This document shows, piece by piece, positions 1-9,556 of a DNA stretch of 64,000 bases. A model generated the notes under the pieces. It saw nothing but the letters and a program-made list of their open reading frames with translations, was not told the DNA's origin and made no database searches. This DNA is from Caballeronia sp. M1242 (GTDB lineage: Bacteria; Pseudomonadota; Gammaproteobacteria; Burkholderiales; Burkholderiaceae), in the NCBI RefSeq assembly GCF_017220215.1, contig NZ_CP071129.1, positions 434,001 through 498,000 of the forward strand. The letters are read 5' to 3'. Positions within the stretch are counted from its first letter, which is position 1. Each line of letters opens with the position of its first letter. Position numbers and translations under genes: made by a program.

Positions 1-517
1 CGCCGAGCGACGCGAGCCATTCCTCCACGCGCACGATCTTGCCCTCGCGATAACTCGGCGTGCCGCGCGGCCTGCCGGTGAACGCGCCTTGCGGATGATC
101 GCCGACGGTTTCGACTTCGCATGCAATCAGCGTGTCGATGCCGAACGCTTCCGCGATGGGCGCGGTGATGAACGCGTTCGTCGCGGTCACGAGGCAGCAC
201 AGATCGCCGTTGTCCTGATGCTCGCGCACGAGCGTGACCGCGGCCGGCACGATGCGCGGATTGATGACCTCGTGCATGAACTGCGCGTGCCAGTCGGCGA
301 GTTGCTCGCGCGAGTACTTCGCGAGCGGCGCGAGCATCGCGTGCAGGTAAGCGTTGATGTCGAGCACGCCCGCCTTGTAGTCGGCGTAGAAGGCGTCGTT
401 CTGACGCGTGAATTCTGTCGCGTCGACGATGCCGAGCTTCACCATGAAGCGGCCCCATTCGTGGTCGCTGTCGGTGGGAATGAGCGTGTGGTCGAGATCG
501 AAGAGGGCAAGGTTCAT
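1..517 (-). CDS. HAD-superfamily hydrolase (SerB/HAD-IB type), 3' end beyond window
   Basis: The minus-strand frame opens at ATG 517 and stays open to base 1, so the C-terminus is missing. The N-terminus reads [25 protein letters not shown] is the HAD motif I (DxDxT) with the nucleophile Asp and the general acid Asp. Further on, [15 protein letters not shown] carries the motif II Thr. This architecture is that of phosphoserine-phosphatase-like HAD-IB enzymes, which hydrolyse small phosphate esters in the cytoplasm; the substrate cannot be read from sequence. It starts 11 bases after the hda stop on the same strand, so the two are probably cotranscribed, an order common in Burkholderia. Confidence 0.85.
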   Translation of the reverse strand, partial: MNLALFDLDHTLIPTDSDHEWGRFMVKLGIVDATEFTRQNDAFYADYKAGVLDINAYLHAMLAPLAKYSREQLADWHAQFMHEVINPRIVPAAVTLVREHQDNGDLCCLVTATNAFITAPIAEAFGIDTLIACEVETVGDHPQGAFTGRPRGTPSYREGKIVRVEEWLASLG

Positions 518-528
518 GGGAGCGCATT

Positions 529-1344
529 CTACTTGAAGCGGGTGGGAACGTTGTCCGGTGCGGCGTCGGCGTCGGGCGCGCCGGCAGGCGGGGCGGCGCG
601 GTGCTCATCGTCCGCGTCCTGCGGCGTATCCGGCGACACCGCCACGAGCGGCGTCACGCGCCCGGTTTGCGAGAGCATCGAGCGCAAGAGCGCGCGCGTG
701 ACTCTGCGCTTCTGTTCGAGCGAGAAGCGGTCGAGATCGTCGAAAAGCGCCATCAGGCTCGGCATGTCGCGGCGGAAATGCGTGAGCAGATAGGCGGGCA
801 CGTCTTCCGCGAGCACGATGCCGCGCTCGTGCGCCGCGTGCTTGAGAACCGACGCCTTCGCTTCGTCAGAAAGCGGCAGCAGATGGAAGACGAGGCCCCA
901 GCCGAGACGCGTGCGCAAGTCTTCGCGCACGGCGAGCGTCATCGGCGCGGCGTTGCCGGTGGCGACGAGCGCGCTCGCCGGATACGCGCGCACTTCGTTA
1001 AACAGATTGAAGAGCGCGATCTGCTGCGCGGGCGAGAGGCGGTCGCAGTCGTCGACGGCATACAGCGCGACCTGCGGATCGAAGCCGAACGCGTGCAACG
1101 CGCTCTGCGGGCTCAAGTAACGCGCCCGGCTGCCCGCCTCATGAACGAGCGCGTGCAGCAGATGACTGCGCCCGCTGCCGGGCTCGCCCCAGACATAGAA
1201 CGTGCGATCCGCGACGGGGCCGGACGCGAGCGCGCCTTCGAGCTCGCGCAACCGCGTGACCAGTTCGTGGTTGCCGGCGGCGAAGAAATTGTCGAAGGTG
1301 GCGGGCGGCGGCGTGCCGAGGTCGAGCGTCAGTTGGCGTTGCAC
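529..1344 (-). CDS. hda: DnaA regulatory inactivator Hda
   Basis: A 271-aa AAA+ protein related to the DnaA ATPase domain. Hda works with the DNA-loaded beta clamp to stimulate hydrolysis of DnaA-ATP and prevent re-initiation. The N-terminus QRQLTLDLG (residues 2-10) is a clamp-binding motif of the Hda type. The P-loop is GEPGSGRSH (residues 53-61), with Arg where most ATPases have Lys, as in E. coli Hda. YAVDDCDRL is the Walker B region. The C-terminal tail is Ala/Pro/Asp-rich and longer than in E. coli. It lacks the DnaA DNA-binding domain. The gene is divergent from purM and probably leads an operon with the HAD hydrolase. Confidence 0.92.
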   Translation of the reverse strand: MQRQLTLDLGTPPPATFDNFFAAGNHELVTRLRELEGALASGPVADRTFYVWGEPGSGRSHLLHALVHEAGSRARYLSPQSALHAFGFDPQVALYAVDDCDRLSPAQQIALFNLFNEVRAYPASALVATGNAAPMTLAVREDLRTRLGWGLVFHLLPLSDEAKASVLKHAAHERGIVLAEDVPAYLLTHFRRDMPSLMALFDDLDRFSLEQKRRVTRALLRSMLSQTGRVTPLVAVSPDTPQDADDEHRAAPPAGAPDADAAPDNVPTRFK

Positions 1345-1539
1345 GGGGAATGGATGTCGTCGGCTGGATGCTGCGTTCTCTCGAAAACAGGCGGCGTGGG
1401 CTCGCCGATGCGCGCGAAGCCGCCTGTGGCAAGCGGCCGGGCGCTCGGGCGCGTTTCGTCGGCCGGGCCGTTCTGTCTCGAAAAGGCGCTGCCGCGCGGC
1501 GGACCAAGCTGCCGGGCGACCGTCCTCGTATCATCATCG

Positions 1540-1558
1540 GGTAAAATCGCATTTTACC
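1540..1558. promoter_or_regulatory. Perfect inverted repeat overlapping a TAAAAT box upstream of purM
   Basis: GGTAAAAT-CGC-ATTTTACC: two perfect 8-bp arms around a 3-bp centre, ending 20 bases before the purM ATG. The left arm contains TAAAAT, a plausible -10 element. The symmetry could make a repressor site, or it could be a chance consequence of a -10 hexamer facing its complement. It lies in the 234-bp divergent region shared with hda. Confidence 0.45.
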
Positions 1559-1578
1559 GACCTTCTCGCTCTCCCCCC

Positions 1579-2634
1579 ATGAATCAACCGAAATCCGCCC
1601 CGGACACCCAAGGTTTGTCGTATCGCGATGCAGGTGTCGACATCGACGCGGGCGATGCGCTCGTCGACCGGATCAAGCCGTTCGCCAAGAAGACCTTGCG
1701 CGATGGCGTGCTGGGCGGGATCGGCGGATTCGGCGCGCTCTTCGAAGTGCCGAAGAAGTACAAGGAGCCGGTGCTCGTGTCGGGAACGGACGGCGTCGGC
1801 ACCAAGCTGCGCCTCGCGTTCCAGCTGAACCGGCACGACACGGTCGGGCAGGATCTCGTCGCCATGAGCGTGAACGACATTCTGGTGCAGGGCGCAGAGC
1901 CGCTCTTCTTCCTCGATTATTTCGCGTGCGGCAAGCTCGACGTTGACACCGCCGCGGACGTGGTCAAGGGCATCGCCCAGGGCTGCGAGTTCGCGGGCTG
2001 CGCGCTGATCGGCGGCGAGACGGCGGAAATGCCGGGCATGTACCCGGACGGCGAATACGACCTCGCGGGCTTCGCGGTCGGCGCGGTGGAAAAGAGCAAG
2101 ATTATCGACGGCAGCACCATCGCTCCGGGCGATGTCGTGCTCGGGCTGGCGTCGAGCGGCATTCACTCGAACGGCTATTCGCTCGTGCGCAAGATCATCG
2201 AGCGCGCGAATCCGGACCTGAACGCCGATTTCGACGGCCGCTCGCTCGCCGACGCGCTGATGGCGCCGACGCGCATCTACGTGAAGCCGCTGCTTTGCGC
2301 GATGCAGAGCATCACGGTGAAGGGCATGGCGCACATCACGGGCGGCGGGCTCGTCGAGAACATTCCGCGTGTGCTGCGCGAGGGTTTGACGGCGGAGCTG
2401 GACCATCGCGCGTGGCCGCTGCCGCCGCTTTTCGCGTGGCTGCAAAAGCACGGCGGCGTCGCCGATGCGGAAATGCATCGCGTGTTCAATTGCGGGATCG
2501 GCATGGCGGTGATCGTCGCGGCCGAGGACGCCGATGCGGCAACGGGCCTGCTGTCCGCTGCGGGCGAGCAGGTGTGGAAGATCGGCGTGGTGCGCGAGAG
2601 CCGTGAAGGCGAGGCGCAGACGGTGGTGGTCTAA
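1579..2634 (+). CDS. purM: Phosphoribosylformylglycinamidine cyclo-ligase (AIR synthetase)
   Basis: A 351-aa cytosolic enzyme that uses ATP to close FGAM to aminoimidazole ribonucleotide, the fifth step of de novo purine synthesis. Recognisable family blocks are the N-terminal [16 protein letters not shown], the nucleotide-binding region [26 protein letters not shown] and [15 protein letters not shown], followed by [13 protein letters not shown]. Length is normal for the family. The frame is open well upstream, but the ATG at 1579 is chosen because homology begins there and a promoter-like element lies just before it. purC, purE and purK lie separately about 35 kb downstream, so the pathway is split. 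Confidence 0.96.
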   Translation: MNQPKSAPDTQGLSYRDAGVDIDAGDALVDRIKPFAKKTLRDGVLGGIGGFGALFEVPKKYKEPVLVSGTDGVGTKLRLAFQLNRHDTVGQDLVAMSVNDILVQGAEPLFFLDYFACGKLDVDTAADVVKGIAQGCEFAGCALIGGETAEMPGMYPDGEYDLAGFAVGAVEKSKIIDGSTIAPGDVVLGLASSGIHSNGYSLVRKIIERANPDLNADFDGRSLADALMAPTRIYVKPLLCAMQSITVKGMAHITGGGLVENIPRVLREGLTAELDHRAWPLPPLFAWLQKHGGVADAEMHRVFNCGIGMAVIVAAEDADAATGLLSAAGEQVWKIGVVRESREGEAQTVVV

Positions 2635-2660
2635 TCGTCGGGAGTCGCTTTCCAGGACAG

Positions 2661-2689
2661 AAACCCTCGCGTTGCGCGAGGGTTTTTTT
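2661..2689 (+). terminator. Rho-independent terminator of purM
   Basis: Stem AAACCCTCGC / GCGAGGGTTT with a 5-nt loop (GTTGC), followed by a T run. It starts 26 bases after the purM stop. Confidence 0.9.
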
Positions 2690-2803
2690 CTTCTCAAGCC
2701 GCGTCGGTCGCGTATGGGTTTCGACTCACGAAGGCAGTCGACTCAATAGCTGGATGCGTTGCGTGCTCAAGATCGAGCGACCGCGTGCGGTGATAGGCGT
2801 TCG

Positions 2804-3775
2804 TCACGCCGGCCCGCGAGACTTCGGCCTCTCTATTCGGGACTTTATCGCTTCGACCGCCTGTTCCGTCGCATCGGGCGCGCAGCAATCCACCACGACG
2901 CGCTCCGGCATCGCGCGCAGCCATGTCAACTGGCGCTTGCACAACTGCCGCGTCGCGAAGATGCCCTTGTCGCGCATCTCGTCGTAGCCGGTCAGGCCGT
3001 CGAGGTATTCCCACGCCTGCCGATAGCCGACGCAGCGCATCGACGGCATCGACACATCGAGGTCGCCCCGCGCGCGCAGGCGCTTCACTTCGTCGATGAA
3101 ACCGTGCGCGAGCATCGCGTCGAAGCGCGCCGCGATGCGCGCATGCAGCACCGCGCGGTCCGACGGTTCCAGCGCGATCGGCACGAAGTCATACGGCGCT
3201 TCCTGCTCCAGCACGCGCGGCGCGGCGAGCAGCGCGGACATCGGCTGACCGGTCAGCAGATATATTTCGAGCGCGCGCTGGATGCGCTGCGAATCGTTCG
3301 GCGCGAGGCGCGCCGCGGTCTGCGGATCGACCGCCGCGAGCCGCGCGTGCAGCGCGGGCCAGCCGTCGCGCGCGGCGTCGGCGTCGAGCGTGGCGCGCAC
3401 GGACGGATCGGCGGGCGGCAGGTCGTTGAGGCCCTGCGTCAGCGCCTTGTAGTACAGCATCGTGCCGCCGACCAGCAGCGGCACGTTTCCCCGCGCGACG
3501 ATTTCGCCGACCAGCCGAAGCGCATCCGCGCGAAACTGGGCAGCGGAGTAAGCGTCGGCCGGATCGATGATATCGATCAGATGATGCGGCGCGGCCGCCC
3601 GCTCCGCCGCGCTGGGCTTGGCCGTGCCGATATCCATCTCGCGATAGACGAGCGCCGAGTCCACGCTCACGATTTCCACCGGCCGCGCCGAGGCCGCCGC
3701 GAACGCGAGCGCCGCCGCCGTCTTGCCCGACGCCGTCGGCCCGAGCAGACAGACCACGCGCAAAGAATTACTCAT
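2804..3775 (-). CDS. miaA: tRNA dimethylallyltransferase
   Basis: A 323-aa enzyme transferring a dimethylallyl group from DMAPP to N6 of A37 in tRNAs that read UNN codons. The P-loop GPTASGKT is at residues 12-19, followed by the substrate-binding [19 protein letters not shown] and later [12 protein letters not shown]. The frame extends upstream, but the ATG at 3775 overlaps the mutL stop as ATGA, a classic translational-coupling junction, and gives the family N-terminus. mutL-miaA is a conserved pair; here it lacks hfq next door. Confidence 0.95.
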   Translation of the reverse strand: MSNSLRVVCLLGPTASGKTAAALAFAAASARPVEIVSVDSALVYREMDIGTAKPSAAERAAAPHHLIDIIDPADAYSAAQFRADALRLVGEIVARGNVPLLVGGTMLYYKALTQGLNDLPPADPSVRATLDADAARDGWPALHARLAAVDPQTAARLAPNDSQRIQRALEIYLLTGQPMSALLAAPRVLEQEAPYDFVPIALEPSDRAVLHARIAARFDAMLAHGFIDEVKRLRARGDLDVSMPSMRCVGYRQAWEYLDGLTGYDEMRDKGIFATRQLCKRQLTWLRAMPERVVVDCCAPDATEQAVEAIKSRIERPKSRGPA

Positions 3776-5709
3776 TGTCCGCGCATGAAGAGGCGGTCGA
3801 GGTCCGCGAGCGTCAGCTGATACCACGTCGGGCGGCCGTGATTGCATTGATCGGCGCGTTCGGTGGCTTCCATCTGACGCAAGAGGGCGTTCATTTCGTC
3901 GAGCGTGAGGCGGCGATTGGCGCGCACCGCATGGTGGCAGGCGAGCGTGCCGAGCAGTTCGTGCTGCCGCTCGGTGAGCACGCGCGATCCGCCGTACGCG
4001 TGAAGGTCGCCGAGCACGGCGCGGGCGAGCGCGACGAGGTCCGCGTCCTTCAGCAGCGCGGGCACCGCGCGAATCGCGATGGACGTCGGCGAGAGCACCG
4101 CGAGATCGAAGCCGAGCGCGTCGAGCGTCTCGCGTTCTTCATCGACGATGCCGATTTCCACCGGATCCGCCGTCATCGAGACCGGAATCAGAAGCGGCTG
4201 CACGGCGATGGAGCGGTCCGCGAGCGCGTGCTTGAACTGCTCGTAGAGGATGCGTTCGTGCGCGGCGTGCATGTCCACGATGACGAGTCCGCGCGCGTTC
4301 TGAGCGAGCACGTAGATGCCGTGAATCTGGCCGACGGCGAAGCCGAGCGGCTGCTCGTCGGCGTGTGCGTGGCTCGCGGCGGCGTAGGCGGGCGCGCTGT
4401 CGTCGTTGGCCCACGCGACGGCGGGCGATGCCTCTGCCGCAGACGCTACCGGCGCATCGGCGTCTTTGCGCCCGAACAACGCGTCGTAGAGCGCGAGCGG
4501 CTGGGCGACGGGCAGCGACCCTTGCGTCATGCGCGACTGACGCATCCACGTGGTGCCGTTTTCGTTCCTGGCTACCGATCCCGCGCTCGCGACAGGCCGC
4601 GCGCTGAACGACGCCGGCCCGGTCGGTTCGAGTTGCGCCGCGTGCCCGCCCGCTGTCGTTTCCGGCGACGCGCCCGCGTGCCGCGCGAGCGCCCGTTGCA
4701 CCGCGTGGAACACGTACTGATGAATCGAGCGCGAGTCGCGAAACCGCACCTCGATCTTCGACGGATGCACGTTCACGTCCACCGATTCAGGGGGCAGGTC
4801 GAGAAACAGCACGTACGCCGGATAGCGGTTCCCGTGCAGCACGTCCTCGTAGGCGGCGCGAACCGCGTGCGTGAGCAGCTTGTCGCGCACGAAGCGGCCG
4901 TTCACGAAGAAATACTGCTGGTCCGCGCGTCCGCGGCTCGCGGTCGGCAGGCCCGCGCAACCGTACACCGCAAGCGGGCCGGCGCGTTCGTCCAGCGGCA
5001 GATGCGAGGTCTCGAACACTTCGCCCAGAATTTTGGCGACGCGCGTGGCCGGATCGCTCGCGTTCCAGTGCTCGACGGCCTTGCCGTTATGCATCACGGA
5101 AATGGCGACGTCGGGCCGCGCGAGCGCCACGCGGCGAATGACTTCCAGGCAATGCCCGAGCTCGGTTTGTTCGCTTTTCAGGAACTTTCGGCGCGCCGGC
5201 GTGTTGAAGTAAAGCTCGCGCACGTCGATGGTCGTGCCGACCGTGCCCGCCGCGGGGGAAATGACGCCCGTTTGCGCGTCGATGCGCGTGGCGTGCGCGC
5301 AGTCTTCGGTGCGGCTCGTGATGAACAGCTCCGCCACCGATGCGATCGACGCGATCGCTTCGCCGCGAAAACCGAGCGTGGCGACGGCTTCGAGATCGGC
5401 GAGCGAGCGGATCTTGCTGGTCGCGTGCCGCATGAGCGCGAGCGGGAGTTCCTCGGGAGGCATGCCGCAGCCGTCGTCGGCGATCACGATGCGCTTCACG
5501 CCGCCTTCGTCGAGCGTCACGCGCAAGCTGCGCGCGCCGGCATCGAGCGCGTTTTCCAGCAGTTCCTTGACCACGGACGCCGGTCGCTCGACCACTTCGC
5601 CCGCGGCAATCTGGCTGATGAGCTGGTCGGGAAGCGGGGCGATGGCGCGCGAACGGCGCGCGACGGCGGCGGTCGAAGCGCCGGCGGGGAGTTCGTTGAG
5701 GTCGGCCAT
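3772..5709 (-). CDS. mutL: DNA mismatch repair protein MutL (endonuclease-motif type)
   Basis: A 645-aa GHKL ATPase that couples MutS mismatch recognition to downstream repair. ATPase motifs are [14 protein letters not shown] and TLGFRGEAI, with the substrate loop [13 protein letters not shown]. The C-terminal domain carries metal-endonuclease motifs: [12 protein letters not shown] (about residue 479), [15 protein letters not shown] (about residue 620) and a final FMR. These match the DQHA(X)2E(X)4E family except for Met in place of Gln; Neisseria MutL is known to nick DNA with a DMHA variant. E. coli MutL lacks these motifs. The linker is Ala/Pro/Glu-rich. The gene is divergent from dedA and translationally coupled to miaA. 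Confidence 0.96.
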   Translation of the reverse strand: MADLNELPAGASTAAVARRSRAIAPLPDQLISQIAAGEVVERPASVVKELLENALDAGARSLRVTLDEGGVKRIVIADDGCGMPPEELPLALMRHATSKIRSLADLEAVATLGFRGEAIASIASVAELFITSRTEDCAHATRIDAQTGVISPAAGTVGTTIDVRELYFNTPARRKFLKSEQTELGHCLEVIRRVALARPDVAISVMHNGKAVEHWNASDPATRVAKILGEVFETSHLPLDERAGPLAVYGCAGLPTASRGRADQQYFFVNGRFVRDKLLTHAVRAAYEDVLHGNRYPAYVLFLDLPPESVDVNVHPSKIEVRFRDSRSIHQYVFHAVQRALARHAGASPETTAGGHAAQLEPTGPASFSARPVASAGSVARNENGTTWMRQSRMTQGSLPVAQPLALYDALFGRKDADAPVASAAEASPAVAWANDDSAPAYAAASHAHADEQPLGFAVGQIHGIYVLAQNARGLVIVDMHAAHERILYEQFKHALADRSIAVQPLLIPVSMTADPVEIGIVDEERETLDALGFDLAVLSPTSIAIRAVPALLKDADLVALARAVLGDLHAYGGSRVLTERQHELLGTLACHHAVRANRRLTLDEMNALLRQMEATERADQCNHGRPTWYQLTLADLDRLFMRGQ

Positions 5710-5827
5710 GCCGAAATTATAGCCATTCGCATCGGCCGCTCGCGGGGGCGCATCGTTCCGACAATGCGTCGCCAGATGGCGGCTCGATACGTGCTTTTTA
5801 ACCGACGCGCCGAGTCACTTCGGTATC

Positions 5828-6538
5828 ATGGCGCGACCCTTCGCTTCTTTGCCGGCTCACTTCTTCGAGGACAGTTTTTTGGACACGCTGCTGCATTTCC
5901 TGGGCCTCATCCTGCACATCGACAAATCGCTCGGTGACTTCATTCACACGTATGGCGCGTGGGTGTACGCCGTGCTGTTCCTCATCGTGTTCTGCGAAAC
6001 GGGGCTTGTGGTCTTCCCGTTTCTGCCGGGCGATTCGCTGCTTTTCATCGGCGGCGCGTTCGCGGCCACGCACGAGATGGATCTCGGCGCGCTCATCGCG
6101 CTGCTGCTGATTGCGGCTGTGGCCGGCAACACAGTCAATTACTGGATCGGACGCGCCATCGGCCCGAAGGTGTTCGATACGAACATACCGGTGCTCGAGC
6201 GCTTTCTGGATCGCAAGGCGCTGCAAAAGACGCATAACTTCTACGATCGCCACGGCGGCAAGACGATCGTGATCGCGCGTTTCGTGCCTGTTGTGCGTAC
6301 GTTCGCGCCGTTCGTGGCGGGGGCGTCCGCGATGAACGCGACGCGGTTTCAGCTCTTCAACATTCTCGGCGCGGCCATCTGGGTGCTGCTTCTCGTGCTG
6401 CTCGGCTACTTCTTCGGGAATATCCCGTTCATCCGGCAGTATTTGAACGTGATCGTGCTGGTCGGCATTGGCGCCGCCATCGTGCCGATTGCGTTAGGCG
6501 CGCTGTGGAAGATGAGCCGTCGCGGCTCGAAGGTGTGA
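5828..6538 (+). CDS. DedA family inner-membrane protein
   Basis: A 236-aa polytopic membrane protein of the DedA/SNARE-associated superfamily. Some members recycle undecaprenyl phosphate across the inner membrane and support envelope homeostasis. Family signatures are FCETGLVVFPFLPGDSLLF, AGNTVNYWIGRAIG and RFVPVVRTFAPFVAGAS with the conserved Arg/Pro residues, then C-terminal membrane spans and a basic tail. The ATG at 5828 is used. A TTG at 5879 in the same frame, preceded by CGAGG at a good distance, would remove 17 poorly hydrophobic residues and may be the true start. It is divergent from mutL. Confidence 0.88.
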   Translation: MARPFASLPAHFFEDSFLDTLLHFLGLILHIDKSLGDFIHTYGAWVYAVLFLIVFCETGLVVFPFLPGDSLLFIGGAFAATHEMDLGALIALLLIAAVAGNTVNYWIGRAIGPKVFDTNIPVLERFLDRKALQKTHNFYDRHGGKTIVIARFVPVVRTFAPFVAGASAMNATRFQLFNILGAAIWVLLLVLLGYFFGNIPFIRQYLNVIVLVGIGAAIVPIALGALWKMSRRGSKV

Positions 6539-6614
6539 AGGCGACGTGAGTGGAGTTCGCCGGGCCGGCGCTTCGCGTGTCGCCAGAAGCGCGGCCCGAC
6601 ATGCCGATGCGCCG

Positions 6615-6875
6615 TTACGCGCGCCGGAACAGGCGGATGACGAAAAGCAGCACCACTGCGCCGATCACCGCCGTCAGCAGCGAACCGAGCAGGCCGCCGC
6701 CGAGCGAAATGCCGAGCACGCCGAAGAGCCAATTGCCGACGACGCCGCCCACGATGCCTACGAGAATGTCCACGAACACGCCGAAGCCCGTGCCGTTCAT
6801 GATGAGGCCGGCGAGCCAGCCCGCGATGCCGCCAATAATCAAACTGGTGAAGATTCCAAGATGCGTGATGTGCAT
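6615..6875 (-). CDS. GlsB/YeaQ/YmgE family small membrane protein
   Basis: An 86-aa Gly-rich protein with three hydrophobic segments, including LIIGGIAGWLAGLIMNGTG and DILVGIVGGVVGNWLFG, the pattern of transglycosylase-associated (YeaQ/YmgE) proteins. It ends in the basic tail RLFRRA. Members are often induced by stress or stationary phase; no enzymatic role is established. It is convergent with dedA. Confidence 0.88.
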   Translation of the reverse strand: MHITHLGIFTSLIIGGIAGWLAGLIMNGTGFGVFVDILVGIVGGVVGNWLFGVLGISLGGGLLGSLLTAVIGAVVLLFVIRLFRRA

Positions 6876-7090
6876 GCGCTAGTACTCCGCGAAAATGAGG
6901 AAATTGCAGGACTGCAGGAGGCTCCCGCTTTCGAGCGCCGTGAATGTAGCGGAAAGCGCGGTGCCAAAAGCGCGCAAAGTGTCAAGGATTGTGGATCGTC
7001 TGTTTGGCTCAACGCGTGAATGCTCGGGCGTGCCGCGACGCCAACGCACTGGCGGGCAGAATCGTGAAAAATTTAGAATCCCAAAGGATC

Positions 7091-7106
7091 AGGCGAAGTT
7101 TCGCCT
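7091..7106. repeat. Short perfect inverted repeat in the region before the lipoprotein cluster
   Basis: AGGCGAA-GT-TTCGCCT, 7-bp arms around 2 bases, about 40 bases before the small lipoprotein ORF. It could be an operator or an mRNA hairpin; no T run follows. The rest of 6876-7145 shows nothing else I can name. Confidence 0.35.
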
Positions 7107-7145
7107 AAAGTGTCTCGTCGACTGACCTGAAGAAGTGGATTCTGA

Positions 7146-7319
7146 ATGTTTTATGCTGTCGGAGTTTCGTCCGAACCGAAGGTGAAACGCGTGAGCGGAC
7201 GCGGATCGCGGCTTGCGGTCATAGCGTTTTGCGCGCTGGCGCTTTCGCTGCTGCCGGGCTGCGGCATCGTCGGATGTGTCGGTACCTCGTTGTATGGCGT
7301 CGGCTTGACCGTGTGTTAG
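7146..7319 (+). CDS. Putative small lipoprotein (57 aa)
   Basis: A short ORF from ATG 7146 to TAG 7317-7319. A basic stretch (KVKRVSGRGSR) is followed by a hydrophobic core and the lipobox LLPGC, giving a mature lipoprotein of only about 19 residues rich in Gly, Val and Cys (CGIVGCVGTSLYGVG). A GTG at 7191 in the same frame would give a 42-aa form with a better-proportioned signal peptide. It resembles the small YceK-like lipoproteins of proteobacteria only loosely. Function unknown. Two further lipoprotein genes follow on the same strand. Confidence 0.55.
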   Translation: MFYAVGVSSEPKVKRVSGRGSRLAVIAFCALALSLLPGCGIVGCVGTSLYGVGLTVC

Positions 7320-7375
7320 CGCGGCGGCCGGCGGCGGAAAAATCAAAGAGCGTTGCACTAGATCAAGACAAGAGC

Positions 7376-8299
7376 ATGAGAAAGTTGCAGTCGATGCACA
7401 CAGTTGTCATGGGACCACGCACTCGGGCGGTCATCGCGAGTTTCGGGCTCGCCGCATCCGTCGCGGCAGGTCTTGCCGGATGCACGTCGACGCCGCGCAC
7501 GCCAGCGCCCATCGTCGACAATTCGATTTCGCCGCCGCCTGTGGTCGTGAGTTCGCCAGTCAGCACGGCGCCCGTTCCGGTGGCGCCGGGTGCGTCGGCT
7601 TCCGCGCCGGTTGAGGCGGGTTTTTATCGCGTGAAGCCGGGCGACACGCTCTACGGCATCTCGCGTCAATACAAACAAAAGCCCGCCGATCTCGCTGCGT
7701 GGAACAACCTGCCGGAGAGCAAGCAGGTCAACGTCGGGCAGGTGTTGCGCGTGGTGCCGCCGGGTGCGTCCATGTCGACGGCGGCTGCGGGTTCGTCTTC
7801 GTCTTCGAAAAACCTGCCGCCGCTCCTGCCGACGCCGGGCAAGCAGACGGCAGAGAAATCGAGCGAGAAGACGATCGAGAAATCAACGGAGAAAGCTGCC
7901 GAGAAGCCCGCCGCGACGGCTTCCGCGGGCAAGGGCACGTTCGTCTGGCCGGTGAAGGGCGAGATCGTGCGCGGCTTCGGGGCGAGCGGCAGCAAGGGCA
8001 TCGACATCGCGGGCAAGGTCGGCGAGCCCGTGAAGGCTGCGGCGCCCGGCAAGGTCGTGTATGCGGGGAGCGGCTTGCGGTCGTACGGGCGCATGATCAT
8101 CGTCCGGCATAGCAACGACTATCTGACCGCCTACGCGTACAACGACAAGCTCCTCGTGCGCGAAGGCGATACGGTCAAACAGGGCGCGACGATCGCCGAT
8201 ATGGGAACCGGCCCGAGCGGGTCGCCGGTGCTGCATTTCGAGATCAGAAAGGCGGGCGCCGCCGTCGATCCCGTGCCGCTGCTCGGCGCGGGCAGTTGA
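7376..8299 (+). CDS. NlpD-like lipoprotein with LysM and degenerate LytM (M23) domains
   Basis: An envelope lipoprotein. A signal peptide ends in the lipobox GLAGC. A LysM domain (FYRVKPGDTLYGISRQYKQ ... VGQVLRVVP) follows, then a Ser/Lys/Glu linker with EKS-type repeats and a C-terminal M23/LytM fold (FVWPVKGEIVRGFGASG to VLHFEIRKAG). The zinc-ligand motif HxxxD is replaced by KGIDIAG, as in E. coli NlpD, so it is likely an amidase activator rather than a hydrolase. It is not beside rpoS, the usual nlpD neighbour, so it may be a paralogue. Start is uncertain: ATG at 7376, 7394 or 7409; the last gives the most typical signal length. Confidence 0.85.
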   Translation: MRKLQSMHTVVMGPRTRAVIASFGLAASVAAGLAGCTSTPRTPAPIVDNSISPPPVVVSSPVSTAPVPVAPGASASAPVEAGFYRVKPGDTLYGISRQYKQKPADLAAWNNLPESKQVNVGQVLRVVPPGASMSTAAAGSSSSSKNLPPLLPTPGKQTAEKSSEKTIEKSTEKAAEKPAATASAGKGTFVWPVKGEIVRGFGASGSKGIDIAGKVGEPVKAAAPGKVVYAGSGLRSYGRMIIVRHSNDYLTAYAYNDKLLVREGDTVKQGATIADMGTGPSGSPVLHFEIRKAGAAVDPVPLLGAGS

Positions 8300-8313
8300 G
8301 TCGAAGGAGCCGT

Positions 8314-8865
8314 ATGAAGAGAATCATATGCGCGGCGCTCGTCGCGGCGTCGTTGCTCGCAGGCTGCGATCAGCAACAGAGCGGGGAAGCGATGAACAAA
8401 CTCAGCTCGTTCTTCAACTCGGTGAAGCCGGACGTGCTGCTGCTGAAAGACCTCAAGCCCGGCGTCACGAACGAAGCGCAAATTCGCAAACAGATGGGCG
8501 AGCCGGAAACCGAGCGCACCTATACGGACGGCTCGAAGCGCCTCGAGTATCCGCGCGGCCCGGCCGGCACGAACACCTACATGGTGGATCTCGATCCGGA
8601 TGGCCTGCTCGTCTCGGTCACCCAGGTGCTGACTGCCGAGAACATCGCGAAAGTGCGGCCGGGCATGACGCAGGACGAAGTGCGGCGACTGCTCGGCAAG
8701 CCGACGACGGTCGCCGAATACCGGCTGAAGCAGGAGCGCGTGTGGAGCTGGCATTGGCTTGAAGACGGCGTGAATCGCGACGCCATGTTCAACGCGCATT
8801 TCGGCCCGGACGGCACGGTGGTCACGACCTCCCGTTCGGAGGCGGAGGGCGGCGGACGGCATTGA
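8314..8865 (+). CDS. BamE-like (SmpA/OmlA) lipoprotein
   Basis: A 183-aa lipoprotein with signal MKRIICAALVAASLLAGC. Two SmpA/OmlA-like repeats are visible: LKPGVTNEAQIRKQMGEPE and VRPGMTQDEVRRLLGKPT, both matching the GMT-x-(D/E)xVxxxLGxP signature of the BamE fold. It lies in the outer membrane or periplasm. It is probably not the main BamE, which is normally a single-repeat protein encoded next to fur; a role in envelope assembly is inferred. GAAGGA at 8303 supports the ATG at 8314. It begins 14 bases after the NlpD-like gene, so they probably form one unit. Confidence 0.85.
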   Translation: MKRIICAALVAASLLAGCDQQQSGEAMNKLSSFFNSVKPDVLLLKDLKPGVTNEAQIRKQMGEPETERTYTDGSKRLEYPRGPAGTNTYMVDLDPDGLLVSVTQVLTAENIAKVRPGMTQDEVRRLLGKPTTVAEYRLKQERVWSWHWLEDGVNRDAMFNAHFGPDGTVVTTSRSEAEGGGRH

Positions 8866-8901
8866 CGACAGGGCGGCAGCAGCGGCAAAGGCGTTGAGGC
8901 A

Positions 8902-9288
8902 ATGAGCGAAAACTATATCGGCAAGAGACAACGCGCATTGATGGACGAAGCGTTGCGATACCGCGAGCGCGCATCCGCGGAAGCGAACGACGACGCATTC
9001 GTCCGCTGGGCGTGCACGCGCGGGCATGACTGGGATGACGCGCTGGACGCGTCGCAGAACGTGCGCTGCATGAACTGCGCGACGCAGCGGCGCGAGGCCG
9101 AAATGGCCCGGGCGCGCGCAATTGCAGAAGTCCGTGGCGGCGCGCTCGTGCCGTCGCGTCATTCGGGCGCGGCGTCGTCGCTGACGTGGCAATGCGCGTT
9201 CGGGCACGTCTGGCAAGCGGATGCCGATGCGGCTCAGCGTCGCTGGTGCGACGAGTGCGCGCGCACCATCTTCGCCCGTTACCGCTGA
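8902..9288 (+). CDS. Small Cys/His-rich protein with two zinc-ribbon-like modules
   Basis: 128 aa. Two similar modules: WACTRGHDWDD followed by CMNC, and WQCAFGHVWQAD followed by CDEC. Each has the pattern Cys, Gly-His-x-Trp, then CxxC, as in treble-clef or zinc-ribbon repeats that bind nucleic acid or serve structural roles. No catalytic motif is seen. A GAGG element precedes the ATG, and a strong terminator follows. Function unknown; it may be cotranscribed with the lipoproteins 36 bases upstream. Confidence 0.72.
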   Translation: MSENYIGKRQRALMDEALRYRERASAEANDDAFVRWACTRGHDWDDALDASQNVRCMNCATQRREAEMARARAIAEVRGGALVPSRHSGAASSLTWQCAFGHVWQADADAAQRRWCDECARTIFARYR

Positions 9289-9309
9289 GCGCACGGCTCG
9301 CGAAAAAGA

Positions 9310-9334
9310 AAAAGCCGGCGATTTGCCGGCTTTT
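9310..9334 (+). terminator. Rho-independent terminator after the Cys-rich gene
   Basis: Stem AAAAGCCGGC / GCCGGCTTTT with loop GATTT, 21 bases after the stop. It is A- and T-flanked on both sides and could work in both directions. Confidence 0.9.
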
Positions 9335-9556
9335 AACTTCATTGTCGGGGCGATGGCTGTTCACTTCTTCGCCTGCTACTCGCCGGGACGTTGGCAAAGA
9401 CCTGCGCGAGACATCGCGCCCATTCTTTACCCACGGCTCGGTCGAGTGCCGCCCGTCTTCTTGGTCTCTCGTTGCGCTGAAACACCCCCGTGCGCAAAAA
9501 CAGTATCGCGCCTGGCGAATTGTATGAATGTACGGTGAGCAACATTTCGTGCCAGA

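Noticed and set aside
3775-5937. Long plus-strand open frame opposite mutL
   Set aside because: High GC makes antisense frames open; the text is Arg/Ala/His-rich with no motif, while mutL on the other strand shows complete MutL motifs.
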